In this document: piece after piece, positions 30,559-39,773 of the stretch
Numbering within the stretch: position 1 is the stretch's first letter
Layout: every line of letters begins with the position of its first letter
From: Mangrovimonas xylaniphaga
GTDB taxonomy: Bacteria > Bacteroidota > Bacteroidia > Flavobacteriales > Flavobacteriaceae
Length of the DNA stretch: 64,000 nt
Direction of reading: 5' to 3'
NCBI RefSeq assembly: GCF_001280435.1
Contig: NZ_LBIP01000022.1
Span: 94,569 to 158,568 of the forward strand
Translations under genes and position numbers: made by a program
The notes under the pieces: generated by a model
Seen by the model: only the letters and a program-made list of their open reading frames with translations
Told to the model about the DNA's origin: nothing
Databases searched by the model: none

Positions 30559-33144
30559 CTAAGCCGAATTTCTACTGGCATTGATATTTCCGAACAACGA
30601 ACGCGTTACAATCTTCTCAAAGATCTCTATCTGTTCTTCATCTCTTACCTCTGCCTTCTCCAGCTCTTGGATTTTCTTCAATGCATATTGCTGAATAGTC
30701 AACAACGGTAATACAATAGATTCCCTTACTTCAATTGACGCCTTCCCTGCAGGTTCATCTTCCATTAAGGTTTTAAACCCTGTCAATTTCAACAGCAAGC
30801 GTTTAGTGGTTTCGTATTCTGTATAAATGATTTTCCAAAACTCACCAAACTCAGGATCGTCTGCCATATATTTAGTTAAGTCAAAAAAGGATTTTGACAA
30901 GGACATCATACTATTGGCGATTAAGGTTCTAAAGAAATTGGAGCTTTTATACAAATGTTTCACTTTGTCAAATTCTCCAGCATCTTCATAGGTTTTCAAC
31001 GCTGTACCCACACCGAAAAACCCAGGAACATTCTGTTTCAACTGACTCCACGACCCCACAAAAGGAATGGCTCTCAAGTCAGAAAAAATAAGTTTATCGG
31101 ATTTTCCACGTTTCGATGGACGGCTTCCAATATTGGTCTTCGCATAATATTTTAAGGTACTCATACGCTCCAAATACGGAATGAACATAGGGTGCCCTTT
31201 GAAATCCATATAAGTTTTCAAACTGATTTTAGCCAAATCGTCCATTACGGCAACATTGTCTGGAGACATACGGTTAACATCCTCGTGCATCTGATTATTG
31301 AGCCCAGAACTTATCAGCTGCTCCAGGTTGTATTGAGAAGAATCCAAAGTCCCAAAATTAGAACTGATGGTCTGCCCCTGTATGGTCAACTGCACTTCCT
31401 TATCTTCAATTGTTGGCCCCAATGAAGCATAAAACTGATGCGTTTTTCCACCACCTCTTGCCGGTGGTCCACCACGGCCATCAAAAAAGATCACGGTTAC
31501 ATCATATTTACGAGACACCTCAGTAAGGCGTTCCTTAGCCTTAAAAATAGCCCAGTTCGCCATAAGGTACCCACCGTCTTTTGTCCCATCGGAAAACCCT
31601 AACATGATAGTTTGTCTATTTCCTCTAGCCTTTAAGTGGGCCTTGTAGGCTGGATTGGTATAAAGCTCTTCCATAACTAGGTGAGCATTTTCCAAATCGG
31701 TAATCGTTTCAAACAACGGCCCAATATCCACAGTCAATTCATCTTGGAAGGCCACCAACTTCAACATAGCAAACAACTGCATAACATTAAGCGTTGTTTG
31801 GTTGTTACTAATGATATAACGGTTTGCAGCACGCTCACCATTATTGGTTTGTATCTCTTTAATCACCTTGATAGTATTCAAGGCTTTTAACACTTCTTCG
31901 TCTTTTATCAAGGACAAATCAACTTTACCTTCCACTTCAGAAAGTATTTTCACCTGCTCTTGTTCGGAAAGTTCATTGTAGTTTTCAGGGAAAATATCAC
32001 TTCCACTTTCTATCAATGTATCCACCATAGCAGTAAACACCTTGTCATGCGCCCTACTATCTTGCCTAATATCTAAAGTGGCAAAATGGAACCCAAACAG
32101 GTGCACTTTGTTCAATAAACTGTTGACTTCTTTATAATAAAGTGATTGATGCTTTTCCTCGATGGTATCAAGGATGAATTTCAGTTCAGACTGAAAATGC
32201 TCCAACGTAATATTATCCTCGGCATTCACATCAACAAACGCGTTATATAGTTGTGCTTCCAAAGCCGAAATGCGCTCTTCCACATCACGGAAGGTCAAAC
32301 GCCTTCTTAAGGTCCTAACACTTTTATAATAATTTTTAAGAATGGTCATCTTAAGCCTATTGGCCACTTTTAGTGTTATTTCTGGAGTCACAAATGGGTT
32401 TCCATCCCTATCTCCTCCAGGCCAAAATCCAAGATTGATGATATCGTTATTTATATGTTTTCCATCAAAAATATTCTGCTGGATATAGTCGTAAATGGTT
32501 CCGAAGGAATAATAAAACACATTTTCCAAATACCATATCAAACTAATCGCTTCATCATATGGTGTTGGTTTGGTGTGCTTAAAAAATGGTGTTTTTCCCA
32601 ATTGGGCCAACAGGTCATTGATCAACAACAAATCGTTGTTTTGGATAGCTTCGGTAAGATCTGTAATGATCCCCAAAACGGCCCCTGGATAAAACTGTGT
32701 AGGGTGCGCCGTAAGTACAATGCGTACTTTAAATTCTTCCAAATACTGACGCAACATCTCCAAATGCCCTTCAGAAGTAACAGATTCCTTCAAACTTCTC
32801 AAGGTCCCTATCCCATCCATGTTGTTTACTGTAGGGAAAGCGGCATCTTCAATAGCATCGAACAATACGACCTGGCGCTCGATATACTGAATGAAGCGAA
32901 ACAACAAATTAATTTGACTTTCCTTACTGCGCCTGCCTTGGTACTTTGAAAAAAAGGTATCCACAATAGTTGTGGGGTCATCCCCTCTTTCAAACCCCTT
33001 TTTGCAGGTTTCATGAAACAGCGGCAATAAAACGCCGGTCTTGGAAATGGTATCAAAAGGCAAGGTCATAAATATACTGTTGTATATCTGATATTTGGAC
33101 AATACTTCTTGATTAAATCGTGTTAATTTTGGTTGTGTTCCCAT
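30559..33144 (-). CDS. ppc: Phosphoenolpyruvate carboxylase
   Basis: Anaplerotic carboxylation of PEP to oxaloacetate, feeding aspartate and 2-oxoglutarate families. The 861-residue protein has the active-site VLTAHPTQ with His147, the GFWPGGDRDGNPFVT segment near 239-253, and the mobile glycine loop FFDGRGGPPARGGG with its essential arginines. The C terminus (NINASRNSA) keeps the RN pair of the conserved RNTG tail but ends in Ser-Ala rather than Thr-Gly, a small deviation. Single gene; its 3' end shares the terminator with amtB. Confidence 0.96.
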   Translation of the reverse strand: MGTQPKLTRFNQEVLSKYQIYNSIFMTLPFDTISKTGVLLPLFHETCKKGFERGDDPTTIVDTFFSKYQGRRSKESQINLLFRFIQYIERQVVLFDAIEDAAFPTVNNMDGIGTLRSLKESVTSEGHLEMLRQYLEEFKVRIVLTAHPTQFYPGAVLGIITDLTEAIQNNDLLLINDLLAQLGKTPFFKHTKPTPYDEAISLIWYLENVFYYSFGTIYDYIQQNIFDGKHINNDIINLGFWPGGDRDGNPFVTPEITLKVANRLKMTILKNYYKSVRTLRRRLTFRDVEERISALEAQLYNAFVDVNAEDNITLEHFQSELKFILDTIEEKHQSLYYKEVNSLLNKVHLFGFHFATLDIRQDSRAHDKVFTAMVDTLIESGSDIFPENYNELSEQEQVKILSEVEGKVDLSLIKDEEVLKALNTIKVIKEIQTNNGERAANRYIISNNQTTLNVMQLFAMLKLVAFQDELTVDIGPLFETITDLENAHLVMEELYTNPAYKAHLKARGNRQTIMLGFSDGTKDGGYLMANWAIFKAKERLTEVSRKYDVTVIFFDGRGGPPARGGGKTHQFYASLGPTIEDKEVQLTIQGQTISSNFGTLDSSQYNLEQLISSGLNNQMHEDVNRMSPDNVAVMDDLAKISLKTYMDFKGHPMFIPYLERMSTLKYYAKTNIGSRPSKRGKSDKLIFSDLRAIPFVGSWSQLKQNVPGFFGVGTALKTYEDAGEFDKVKHLYKSSNFFRTLIANSMMSLSKSFFDLTKYMADDPEFGEFWKIIYTEYETTKRLLLKLTGFKTLMEDEPAGKASIEVRESIVLPLLTIQQYALKKIQELEKAEVRDEEQIEIFEKIVTRSLFGNINASRNSA

Positions 33145-33368
33145 AAAATTTTTCTCGTAAGAGTGAGGATATAAAATTACTTAAGCTTCGTGAAAAGTCA
33201 TAAGTTTTAAAAAGAAATACAGAATTTTCAGTTTTTCACCCTTAAATTAATGATTCTTTGCTGAAATGTATAGTATAGCATTTTTTTTTAAACATTAACC
33301 ATTTATTCGAAAAAATCACCCAATTCATATATTAACAATTCATTAAGTTGCTTTTTAAGGCAAAGTGT
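33145..33368. other. Gap between the ppc start and the metK promoter
   Basis: About 220 AT-rich bases that must contain the ppc promoter on the minus strand. Only weak TANNTTTA-like boxes are visible near ppc, and nothing else is recognised. Confidence 0.5.
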
Positions 33369-33398
33369 TTTGTTCTTTTAATTTAATCAGTACATTTG
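33369..33398 (+). promoter_or_regulatory. metK promoter
   Basis: TTTG at 33369-33372, 18-base spacer, TACATTTG at 33391-33398: an exact match to the Bacteroidota sigma-A pattern. Transcription should begin around 33403-33406, a few bases before the SAM-II aptamer, giving a leader of about 120 bases. Confidence 0.8.
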
Positions 33399-33410
33399 TA
33401 GCCGAATTTT

Positions 33411-33462
33411 AGAGGAAAGATTTGACTGATTGCAACCTCATTAAAAAATGCTAAAGGACAGT
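33411..33462 (+). ncRNA. SAM-II riboswitch aptamer upstream of metK
   Basis: P1 is GAGG (33412-33415) with CCTC (33436-33439). The 20-base loop between them reads GATTTGACTGATTGCAA, closely following the loop of known SAM-II aptamers. This is followed by an A-rich stretch and the diagnostic TGCTAAAGG (33449-33457), whose 3' part forms the pseudoknot with the loop. Position after an exact promoter and before the SAM synthetase gene fits feedback by S-adenosylmethionine. The expression platform is not an ordinary terminator: TTTGACG/CGTCAAA (33473-33490) is a 7-bp hairpin without a T-run. Confidence 0.88.
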
Positions 33463-33524
33463 GATAACTTCCTTTGACGCTACCGTCAAATCTCTCCATT
33501 TTAAGCATATTTTATTTATATTTT

Positions 33525-34778
33525 ATGGCATATTTATTTACGTCGGAGAGTGTATCTGAAGGACACCCAGACAAAGTAGCGGACCAAATAAGTGATGCTC
33601 TTATTGATAATTTTTTAGCGTTTGACCCAGACTCCAAAGTAGCATGTGAAACCTTGGTAACCACAGGGCAAGTAGTACTTGCCGGTGAGGTTAAGTCAAA
33701 CACCTACCTAGATGTTCAAAAAATAGCAAGGGACACTATTAATAAAATTGGTTACACCAAAGGAGCCTACATGTTTGACGGGAATTCTTGCGGGGTGTTT
33801 TCTGCCATCCACGAACAGTCTGAAGACATCAACCGAGGAGTGGACAGAGCTTCCAAAGAAGAGCAAGGAGCTGGAGACCAAGGAATGATGTTTGGTTATG
33901 CCACCAACGAAACCGAAAACTACATGCCGTTGGCATTGGATTTATCTCACAACATTCTTAAAGAACTTGCCGAATTAAGAAGAGAAAATCAAGATATTAC
34001 ATATTTGCGCCCTGATTCTAAAAGCCAAGTTACTATAGAATATAGCGATGACAATGCACCCCAACGTATTGACTCTATTGTTATTTCTACACAACACGAC
34101 GACTTTGGAAGCGACGATGAAATGTTAGCTAAAATCCGTAAGGATTTAGTGGAAATTTTAATTCCTCGTGTTATAGCAAAACAACCTGAGCACATTCAAC
34201 AATTGTTCAATGACAACATCACGTACCATATCAATCCTACCGGAAAGTTTGTAATTGGTGGTCCTCACGGAGACACAGGATTAACTGGACGAAAAATTAT
34301 TGTGGACACTTACGGAGGCAAAGGAGCTCACGGAGGTGGTGCTTTTTCAGGGAAAGATCCAAGTAAAGTAGACAGAAGTGCCGCTTATGCCACTAGACAT
34401 ATTGCCAAAAACTTGGTTGCCGCAGGTGTTTGTGACGAAGTATTGATTCAGGTGAGTTATGCTATTGGTGTTGTAGAGCCTATGGGAATCTTTGTAGATA
34501 CTTACGGTACTTCACATGTGGCTTTGACGGATGGAGAAATTGCCAAGAAAGTAGGCCAAATTTTCGATATGCGCCCAGCAGCCATTGAAGAGCGTTTAAA
34601 ATTACGCCAGCCAATGTACAGCGAAACTGCTGCTTACGGACACATGGGCCGCACCAATGAAGTGGTTTCTAAAGTATTTTCGCAACCAAATGGAGAAGAC
34701 ATCACAATGGATGTCGAGCTATTTACTTGGGAAAAACTAGATTATGTAGATATGGTAAAGACCTCTTTTGGACTTTAA
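33525..34778 (+). CDS. metK: S-adenosylmethionine synthase
   Basis: Makes SAM from methionine and ATP. The start is the ATG at 33525 ([17 protein letters not shown]), because the [15 protein letters not shown] motif lies at the normal distance from it and upstream in-frame codons run through the riboswitch leader. The 417-residue protein has [12 protein letters not shown] for the methionine/ATP site, [18 protein letters not shown] as the glycine-rich phosphate loop, and the metal-site acidic residues of [12 protein letters not shown] strong terminator follows. Regulated by the SAM-II riboswitch, so SAM should control its own synthesis. Confidence 0.98.
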   Translation: MAYLFTSESVSEGHPDKVADQISDALIDNFLAFDPDSKVACETLVTTGQVVLAGEVKSNTYLDVQKIARDTINKIGYTKGAYMFDGNSCGVFSAIHEQSEDINRGVDRASKEEQGAGDQGMMFGYATNETENYMPLALDLSHNILKELAELRRENQDITYLRPDSKSQVTIEYSDDNAPQRIDSIVISTQHDDFGSDDEMLAKIRKDLVEILIPRVIAKQPEHIQQLFNDNITYHINPTGKFVIGGPHGDTGLTGRKIIVDTYGGKGAHGGGAFSGKDPSKVDRSAAYATRHIAKNLVAAGVCDEVLIQVSYAIGVVEPMGIFVDTYGTSHVALTDGEIAKKVGQIFDMRPAAIEERLKLRQPMYSETAAYGHMGRTNEVVSKVFSQPNGEDITMDVELFTWEKLDYVDMVKTSFGL

Positions 34779-34805
34779 TTGATTATAAAAACATCCTTTT
34801 TTATA

Positions 34806-34840
34806 AGATGCCTCGAGACCCTCTCGAGGCATTTTTATTT
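34806..34840 (+). terminator. Intrinsic terminator after metK
   Basis: Perfect 11-bp stem ATGCCTCGAGA/TCTCGAGGCAT with a CCC loop and TTTTATTT behind it, about 30 bases after the metK stop. Confidence 0.93.
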
Positions 34841-34916
34841 CCATCCATTATGTAATTCAGAAAAAAATAAACGAAATTAGAACAAACCAAAACTTTAAAA
34901 ACTGACACTTTTCTGA

Positions 34917-36092
34917 ATGACTATTTCCGAAAAACCAGCCAAACACATCCTTCCCATTATTGTGATCTCACAATTTTGTTGTACCTCACTTTGGTTTGCA
35001 GGAAACGGCATCATGGACAATTTGGTGAAAAATTTCAACTTAACCGAAACCGCCTTGGGCAACCTTACTTCTGCCGTACAATTTGGTTTTATAATCGGAA
35101 CCTTAACATTTGCCTTACTCACCATTGCCGACAGATTTTCTCCTTCCAAAGTCTTTTTGACTTGCGCCATTCTTGGAGCGGTTTGCAATTCCTGTATGAT
35201 TTTTAATGGTAACAACTATAGTACCTTATTGACATTTCGTTTTTTAACAGGATTCTTCCTTGCAGGCATATATCCTGTAGGCATGAAAATTGCCGCAGAC
35301 TACTATCAAAAAGGACTTGGCAAATCATTAGGATTTCTTGTTGGCGCTCTGGTTATTGGTACAGCTCTCCCTCATCTTTTGAAAAGCGCGATGCAAACCA
35401 TTTCTTGGACCTATGTATTAACAGCTACATCTTGTTTGGCCCTCATTGGAGGGGTAGTCATTGCCATTTTTGTGCCAAACGGCCCTTACCGAAAAGCTAG
35501 TAAAGGTTTAGATTTTAAAGCCATCTCAAGAGTTTTTAAAAACAGAGAATTCCGATCTGCGGCCTTTGGATATTTTGGGCATATGTGGGAACTCTATGCG
35601 TTTTGGGCATTTGTGCCTTTTATGCTAAAACATTACAACCAACAAACCCATAGTAACATCAACATCTCTTTAACCGCATTCTCTATAATCGCTATTGGTG
35701 GACTGTCCTGTGTTTTGGCTGGATATATTTCCCAACGAAAAGAAGCTAAACAAACCGCCTCAACAGCACTTTTACTTTCGGGCTTATGCTGCCTTCTATT
35801 TCCTTTGGTTTATCAACTTGGAAATCTTCTTTTTGTGTCATTTTTGATTTTTTGGGGAATGGTGGTCATCATGGACTCCCCGATGTTTTCTACCATGGTC
35901 GCCCAAAATGCCCCAACAGAAATAAAAGGAACCGCGTTAACCATTGTCAATTGTATTGGCTTTGCAATCACCATATTCAGCATTCAACTTTTAACCCAAT
36001 TAAGTAGCCGTTTCGATTCGCCTTTCATATTTTCGATCTTAGCTATCGGTCCTATATTTGGACTTATCGCACTACTGAAGCCTAAAAACTAA
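34917..36092 (+). CDS. Major facilitator superfamily transporter
   Basis: 391-residue inner-membrane protein with about twelve hydrophobic segments. It has an MFS-like pattern: a loop with DRFSPSKVF between segments 2 and 3 in place of the usual GxxxDR motif, and GFFLAGIYPVGMKIAADYY in segment 4, a sequence typical of sugar- or organic-ion-family members. The second half is separated by a central charged loop near residues 190-205. The substrate cannot be read from the sequence. It overlaps convergently with the M28 peptidase gene by 4 bases. Confidence 0.85.
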   Translation: MTISEKPAKHILPIIVISQFCCTSLWFAGNGIMDNLVKNFNLTETALGNLTSAVQFGFIIGTLTFALLTIADRFSPSKVFLTCAILGAVCNSCMIFNGNNYSTLLTFRFLTGFFLAGIYPVGMKIAADYYQKGLGKSLGFLVGALVIGTALPHLLKSAMQTISWTYVLTATSCLALIGGVVIAIFVPNGPYRKASKGLDFKAISRVFKNREFRSAAFGYFGHMWELYAFWAFVPFMLKHYNQQTHSNINISLTAFSIIAIGGLSCVLAGYISQRKEAKQTASTALLLSGLCCLLFPLVYQLGNLLFVSFLIFWGMVVIMDSPMFSTMVAQNAPTEIKGTALTIVNCIGFAITIFSIQLLTQLSSRFDSPFIFSILAIGPIFGLIALLKPKN

Positions 36093-37648
36093 TCAACACC
36101 ACCCAACCTTTTCGGTGATTTCTGTTCAGGCCATAATTGCTGTTCCCCTGTTTTAGGATCCATAGGCATGACTATTTTTTCACGGGAAGCAGTTTCAGGA
36201 TCCTCAGACGCCATATAAGCCAAAATAGCCGTTAAAATAACGTTGCTCCTTAAATCATCAAACACGATTTTATCAAAAGTATCCCTATTGGTATGCCAAG
36301 TATAATCTCTGTAATCCCAATTTAGGGCACCCAAATAAAATGCCGGTACTCCTGCCGCTACAAAGGACGCATTATCCGAACCACCGCTACTAGGCGAGCC
36401 AGGAAACGTAGTTTTCACCTGCTGTGAAATTTCTTCAGGTACGGCTGCCAACCACCTTGAAAGATATTCGTAAGAATTTAAAAAACCTGCCCCCGAGATA
36501 TCCGTGATTCTCCCAGTTCCGTTATCCTGATTCAATACCACCTGCACGTATTCTACAATTTCAGGATGATCTTCAACAAAAGCCCTGGAACCATTCAAGC
36601 CTTGTTCTTCACTTCCCCAATGCCCCACCAAAATGGTACGTTTTGGATTGGGATAGACTTTTTTCAGAATGCGCATCACTTCCATCATCAACACAGTTCC
36701 CGTTCCATTATCGGTTGCTCCGGTGGCACCATCCCAAGAATCTAAATGCGCCGATAAAATGACATATTCTTCAGGTTTCTCAGACCCCTTAATCATTCCT
36801 ATGGTATTAAACGCAGGCACCAAGCCCAAATCTTTGGAACGAGCCACCACCCTAACTTCGGGCTTCTCTCCACTTTCTGCCAAACGGTACAGCATGGTAT
36901 AATCTTCCAGTTCTACATCTAGAGTTGGAATACCCTTTGTTTTAGATCCAAAAATACGGTTCACTCCAAATCCTTTGGACCAATAACTTGAGATAATGCC
37001 AACAGCACCGGCATTCTCCAATAACCTCACAATATCTGAACTTTTGTAACCTGTTCTTGCTATGTTTCTATACCATGCCCTTGTTATGGAATCGCGAGAA
37101 TTCTTCAATTTTTCAAAAGACTCAGGCTTAGCAAACTTCTCCCAGCTACTATCGGGACGACCTGTTAACTGATACATTGAAGTCAAAACAAACTTTCCTT
37201 TTACTGTCTTTAACCATTTCTGAAAATGTATAGAATCTTTCACAACGGGCAAGGTCACCACCTCTCCAACCACACCTTCTGGAGGAGTCGTTGGACTCCA
37301 AGCCAATTGAATCCCCTCTAAAGATTGCACACGAGGTGACACCATATCGATGTGGGTGATGCCCCGCTCCCATCCTTTCCACTCGCCCCATTGCTCCCTT
37401 TTGGCTTCAATGCCCCATTTTTCATAGGTTTTCATAACCCAATCACTGGCCTGTTCCATTTGTGGCGTTCCTGTTAACCTGGGACCAATGACATCCAAAA
37501 GGTGATGTGCCAAATTTTCCAATTGGGAATTATTATTAGCCTCCTGCTCTATTTGAGAAATAATGTCTTGGGATTCCTGCGCATAACTCATGGAAGTCAC
37601 TAATATTCCCACCGTCAGCACACATCTTGTAAACAGTTTACATGTCAT
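36089..37648 (-). CDS. Secreted M28-family zinc aminopeptidase/carboxypeptidase
   Basis: 519 residues with an N-terminal signal peptide (cleavage likely after SYA, residue 23), a protease-associated insert in the middle (about 125-260) and an M28 catalytic domain. Co-catalytic zinc ligands are visible: His301 (SAHLDSW), Asp313 (TDNGTG), Glu347/Glu348 (SEEQG), Asp375 (NQDNG) and a histidine in TWHTNRDT near 458. It probably acts in the periplasm or outside the cell on peptides. It lacks a recognisable C-terminal secretion domain. Single gene, convergent with the MFS transporter. Confidence 0.88.
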   Translation of the reverse strand: MTCKLFTRCVLTVGILVTSMSYAQESQDIISQIEQEANNNSQLENLAHHLLDVIGPRLTGTPQMEQASDWVMKTYEKWGIEAKREQWGEWKGWERGITHIDMVSPRVQSLEGIQLAWSPTTPPEGVVGEVVTLPVVKDSIHFQKWLKTVKGKFVLTSMYQLTGRPDSSWEKFAKPESFEKLKNSRDSITRAWYRNIARTGYKSSDIVRLLENAGAVGIISSYWSKGFGVNRIFGSKTKGIPTLDVELEDYTMLYRLAESGEKPEVRVVARSKDLGLVPAFNTIGMIKGSEKPEEYVILSAHLDSWDGATGATDNGTGTVLMMEVMRILKKVYPNPKRTILVGHWGSEEQGLNGSRAFVEDHPEIVEYVQVVLNQDNGTGRITDISGAGFLNSYEYLSRWLAAVPEEISQQVKTTFPGSPSSGGSDNASFVAAGVPAFYLGALNWDYRDYTWHTNRDTFDKIVFDDLRSNVILTAILAYMASEDPETASREKIVMPMDPKTGEQQLWPEQKSPKRLGGVD

Positions 37649-37995
37649 ATTTTAAATTTTCAATAATCTTTAAACCTCTAAAATAAAATTATTTTAACAC
37701 ATAGAGGCAACAGCCTTTAAGAAGCTTCCAAACAAGGTGAAAATCAATTTTTCAGTCAAAAACTTTAACATAAAACACAGGTCTCCAACTGATATATATC
37801 ATTTCAATTTTATTTTTTTAAACTTATATTTAAGGCTCAATAGCTCCTCATTTTATCTCTCCAAGATTAAGCTTCTCTTAAAGAAATCCTATTAAAATTA
37901 TTAACGTTCTACAATGTCATTTTCTGTGGCAGGAATCTTGGCAAACAACAATAATCCGCAAGTTAAACGAGAACAATACTTAAAAATTAGGACTC
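37649..37995. other. Intergenic region upstream of the three-gene helical/sigma-like cluster
   Basis: 347 AT-rich bases between two divergent genes. TGTGGCAGGAATCTTGGCA near 37930 looks like a sigma-54 site but its spacing is wrong. No exact TANNTTTG promoter, hairpin terminator or small gene was found. Confidence 0.5.
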
Positions 37996-38382
37996 ATGGA
38001 AACGCTAATAATCCAAAATTCAGATTTGCATTTTGAGCACAAACAATGGGAAAGAGAACTCTTTTTTTGGGAAGATGAATTGAAATCCTTCAACAAGCGT
38101 TTGGAAGAACTAGTAAAACGCTATACCAATCACAGCGTTTTAGCACAATTGGAACATTTCCAAAACCAATTTATCCGTCAAGTCGAAGTTATGGACACAC
38201 TTCAACACGACATCAATGTTCATGAAACAGACATGACCGAGCATGAAAAAAAAGGCGAGGACGTGATGAATTTCAATCTAGCGAAAAAACATTTTCTGTT
38301 AAGGGAACGCATGGAAACCCAAAGAATGATCTATCATGATTTAAAAACAGATTTCTTCAAGTTCCTCTCAAAACACATGTAA
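37996..38382 (+). CDS. Small alpha-helical protein, paralog of the 39246 gene
   Basis: 128 residues, hydrophilic, no signal peptide or membrane segment, predicted almost wholly helical with long charged amphipathic stretches (Glu, Lys, His). It shares the pattern LHFExKxWxxxLxFWxDExxxFxxxL (residues 11-35) with the product of the gene at 39246. The family is unfamiliar to me beyond being seen in flavobacteria. It sits 74 bases before a sigma-70-like gene that it probably shares a transcript with. A partner or antagonist of that protein is possible but there is no direct evidence. Confidence 0.75.
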   Translation: METLIIQNSDLHFEHKQWERELFFWEDELKSFNKRLEELVKRYTNHSVLAQLEHFQNQFIRQVEVMDTLQHDINVHETDMTEHEKKGEDVMNFNLAKKHFLLRERMETQRMIYHDLKTDFFKFLSKHM

Positions 38383-38456
38383 AACACTTTCACAACAGGG
38401 TCGTAATGTCAAAAATTACGGCCCCAAAAACGAACAATAAATAAAAAACAATAGCC

Positions 38457-39218
38457 ATGAATACTGCAACAGACACTTATAAAAAAGGGACTCTTCGGGT
38501 AATGATTACCGAAGTATTCCCAGAACTCATCCACCTGAAAAAAGTAGATGACAGGGAGACTTTCAACAATCTTATCCTAAAAATTTTACCGAGTATTAAA
38601 AAATATATCCACGGAAGATTGGCCGCACTATCCTCCCACCCACATTTTTCAAGAAATAAATACAGCGAGGACGATATTATTGACCAACTCTTCATAGAAG
38701 TTTACTACCATATTGAAGAGGTAAAAAAAGCCGATGATTTTTATCTATGGTTATTTAAAAAAACTGACGAATTACTCGAAGACATCACCGTTGAAGAGGA
38801 ATTTGACGACTTCTTCTACAAAAATATCGATGAATACACCAAAGACGAATGGAATGAAATGGAAGAACAGTTTAGCACAGATGGCGACGGCGATTTATTG
38901 ATGATTGAAGAATTGGACGATATCTCATACAACAAAAACGACTACCTGTTAAACCATGTCTTTATCAAAGATGACGAGCAAGACTACATCGAGAAATTGG
39001 ACAAAGAACTCGATGAAATCAAAATTCAAAAGCACATTGCCATGGTACTCAAAAAACTCCCAATCCCAATGCAATCCGCCTTCGATCTGTTTGCAAACTA
39101 CAATTTCACCCCAACCGAAATAGCAGATCTTAAACAGATGAAAACCATAAAAGCAATACAATTGATTCAAACTGCCAGAAACAGCATTCGAGACAGCTTA
39201 ATAAGTAGATATTTATAA
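38457..39218 (+). CDS. Sigma-70-like protein with acidic linker
   Basis: 253 residues. Residues about 25-110 resemble region 2 of an ECF sigma factor (FNNLILKILPSIKKYIHGRL, then SEDDIIDQLFIEVYYHIEEV and a WLFKK stretch). Residues about 195-253 resemble region 4, a helix-turn-helix with VLKKLPIPMQSAFDLFANYNFTPTEIADL followed by RNSIRDSL. Between them is an unusually long acidic linker of about 80 residues, dense in Asp and Glu. Region 2 is divergent enough that promoter melting is uncertain. It is flanked on both sides by the two helical paralogs; the downstream one starts 27 bases after its stop. Confidence 0.7.
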   Translation: MNTATDTYKKGTLRVMITEVFPELIHLKKVDDRETFNNLILKILPSIKKYIHGRLAALSSHPHFSRNKYSEDDIIDQLFIEVYYHIEEVKKADDFYLWLFKKTDELLEDITVEEEFDDFFYKNIDEYTKDEWNEMEEQFSTDGDGDLLMIEELDDISYNKNDYLLNHVFIKDDEQDYIEKLDKELDEIKIQKHIAMVLKKLPIPMQSAFDLFANYNFTPTEIADLKQMKTIKAIQLIQTARNSIRDSLISRYL

Positions 39219-39245
39219 TTCTTAGAAACCTTGAATTCACACATT

Positions 39246-39653
39246 ATGGAAACTACACATACAAACCCAAAAACCGAGCTTCTATTGGGAGCCGGACTGA
39301 ACGTGCTTCACTTTGAAAGCAAAGAATGGCTCGAAAACCTGGCCTTTTGGAAAGATGAAACTCGATTTTTTGAAGACCTTTTATCTAAAAAAACTCCTAT
39401 TACCGAGCAACAAAAAGAACATGCAGACATGCTACGGGAACTAGACCTAATTCACAAAGATCTTTTTGAGGACTTTCAACAAGTAATCATGAAACACGAG
39501 CGAAAACTTTCCAAAATTGAAAATGGAGACCAACAAATCTCCGATAGCAATTTTAGGGAAGAACATAGAAAAATAAAAGAGCGCATTACCACCTTTGAAA
39601 ATAACTTCCGGTCATTTAAAAAAATCGTATTTAGTTTTGTAAAAAGTCTGTAA
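39246..39653 (+). CDS. Small alpha-helical protein, paralog of the 37996 gene
   Basis: 135 residues from the ATG at 39246; an upstream in-frame TTG at 39231 is less likely. Residues 21-45 carry LHFESKEWLENLAFWKDETRFFEDL, matching the 37996 product at the Leu, His, Phe, Glu, Trp, Phe-Trp, Asp-Glu and Phe positions, and the rest is likewise charged and helical. No signal peptide or known domain. It probably forms one operon with the sigma-like gene (27-base gap). Function unknown. Confidence 0.72.
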   Translation: METTHTNPKTELLLGAGLNVLHFESKEWLENLAFWKDETRFFEDLLSKKTPITEQQKEHADMLRELDLIHKDLFEDFQQVIMKHERKLSKIENGDQQISDSNFREEHRKIKERITTFENNFRSFKKIVFSFVKSL

Positions 39654-39773
39654 TCGAAACATTGATTCGACAAAACCACGTACACCAATTAAAGATTGGT
39701 GCAGCATTGCTTTACCCTGAACTCAACATAATTCAATTCACCTTTGGAAAACTTGTTGAATACAAATGAACAA

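Noticed and set aside
32455..32949. 164-codon plus-strand frame antisense to ppc
   Set aside because: A frame shadow of the ppc gene without its own signals.
33474..33524. Upstream in-frame ATG giving metK 17 extra residues
   Set aside because: The extension lies in the riboswitch leader, overlaps the TTTGACG/CGTCAAA hairpin and matches nothing in the family; the ATG at 33525 gives the normal N terminus.
37926..37950. TGTGGCAGGAATCTTGGCA resembling a sigma-54 promoter upstream of the helical-paralog cluster
   Set aside because: The distance between the GG and GC elements is one to two bases too long, and the -12 part reads TTGGCA instead of TTGCA.
39692..39710. CACCAAT/ATTGGTG hairpin between the helical-paralog cluster and xth
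   Set aside because: 7-bp stem with no adjoining T-run on either strand, so not called as a terminator.
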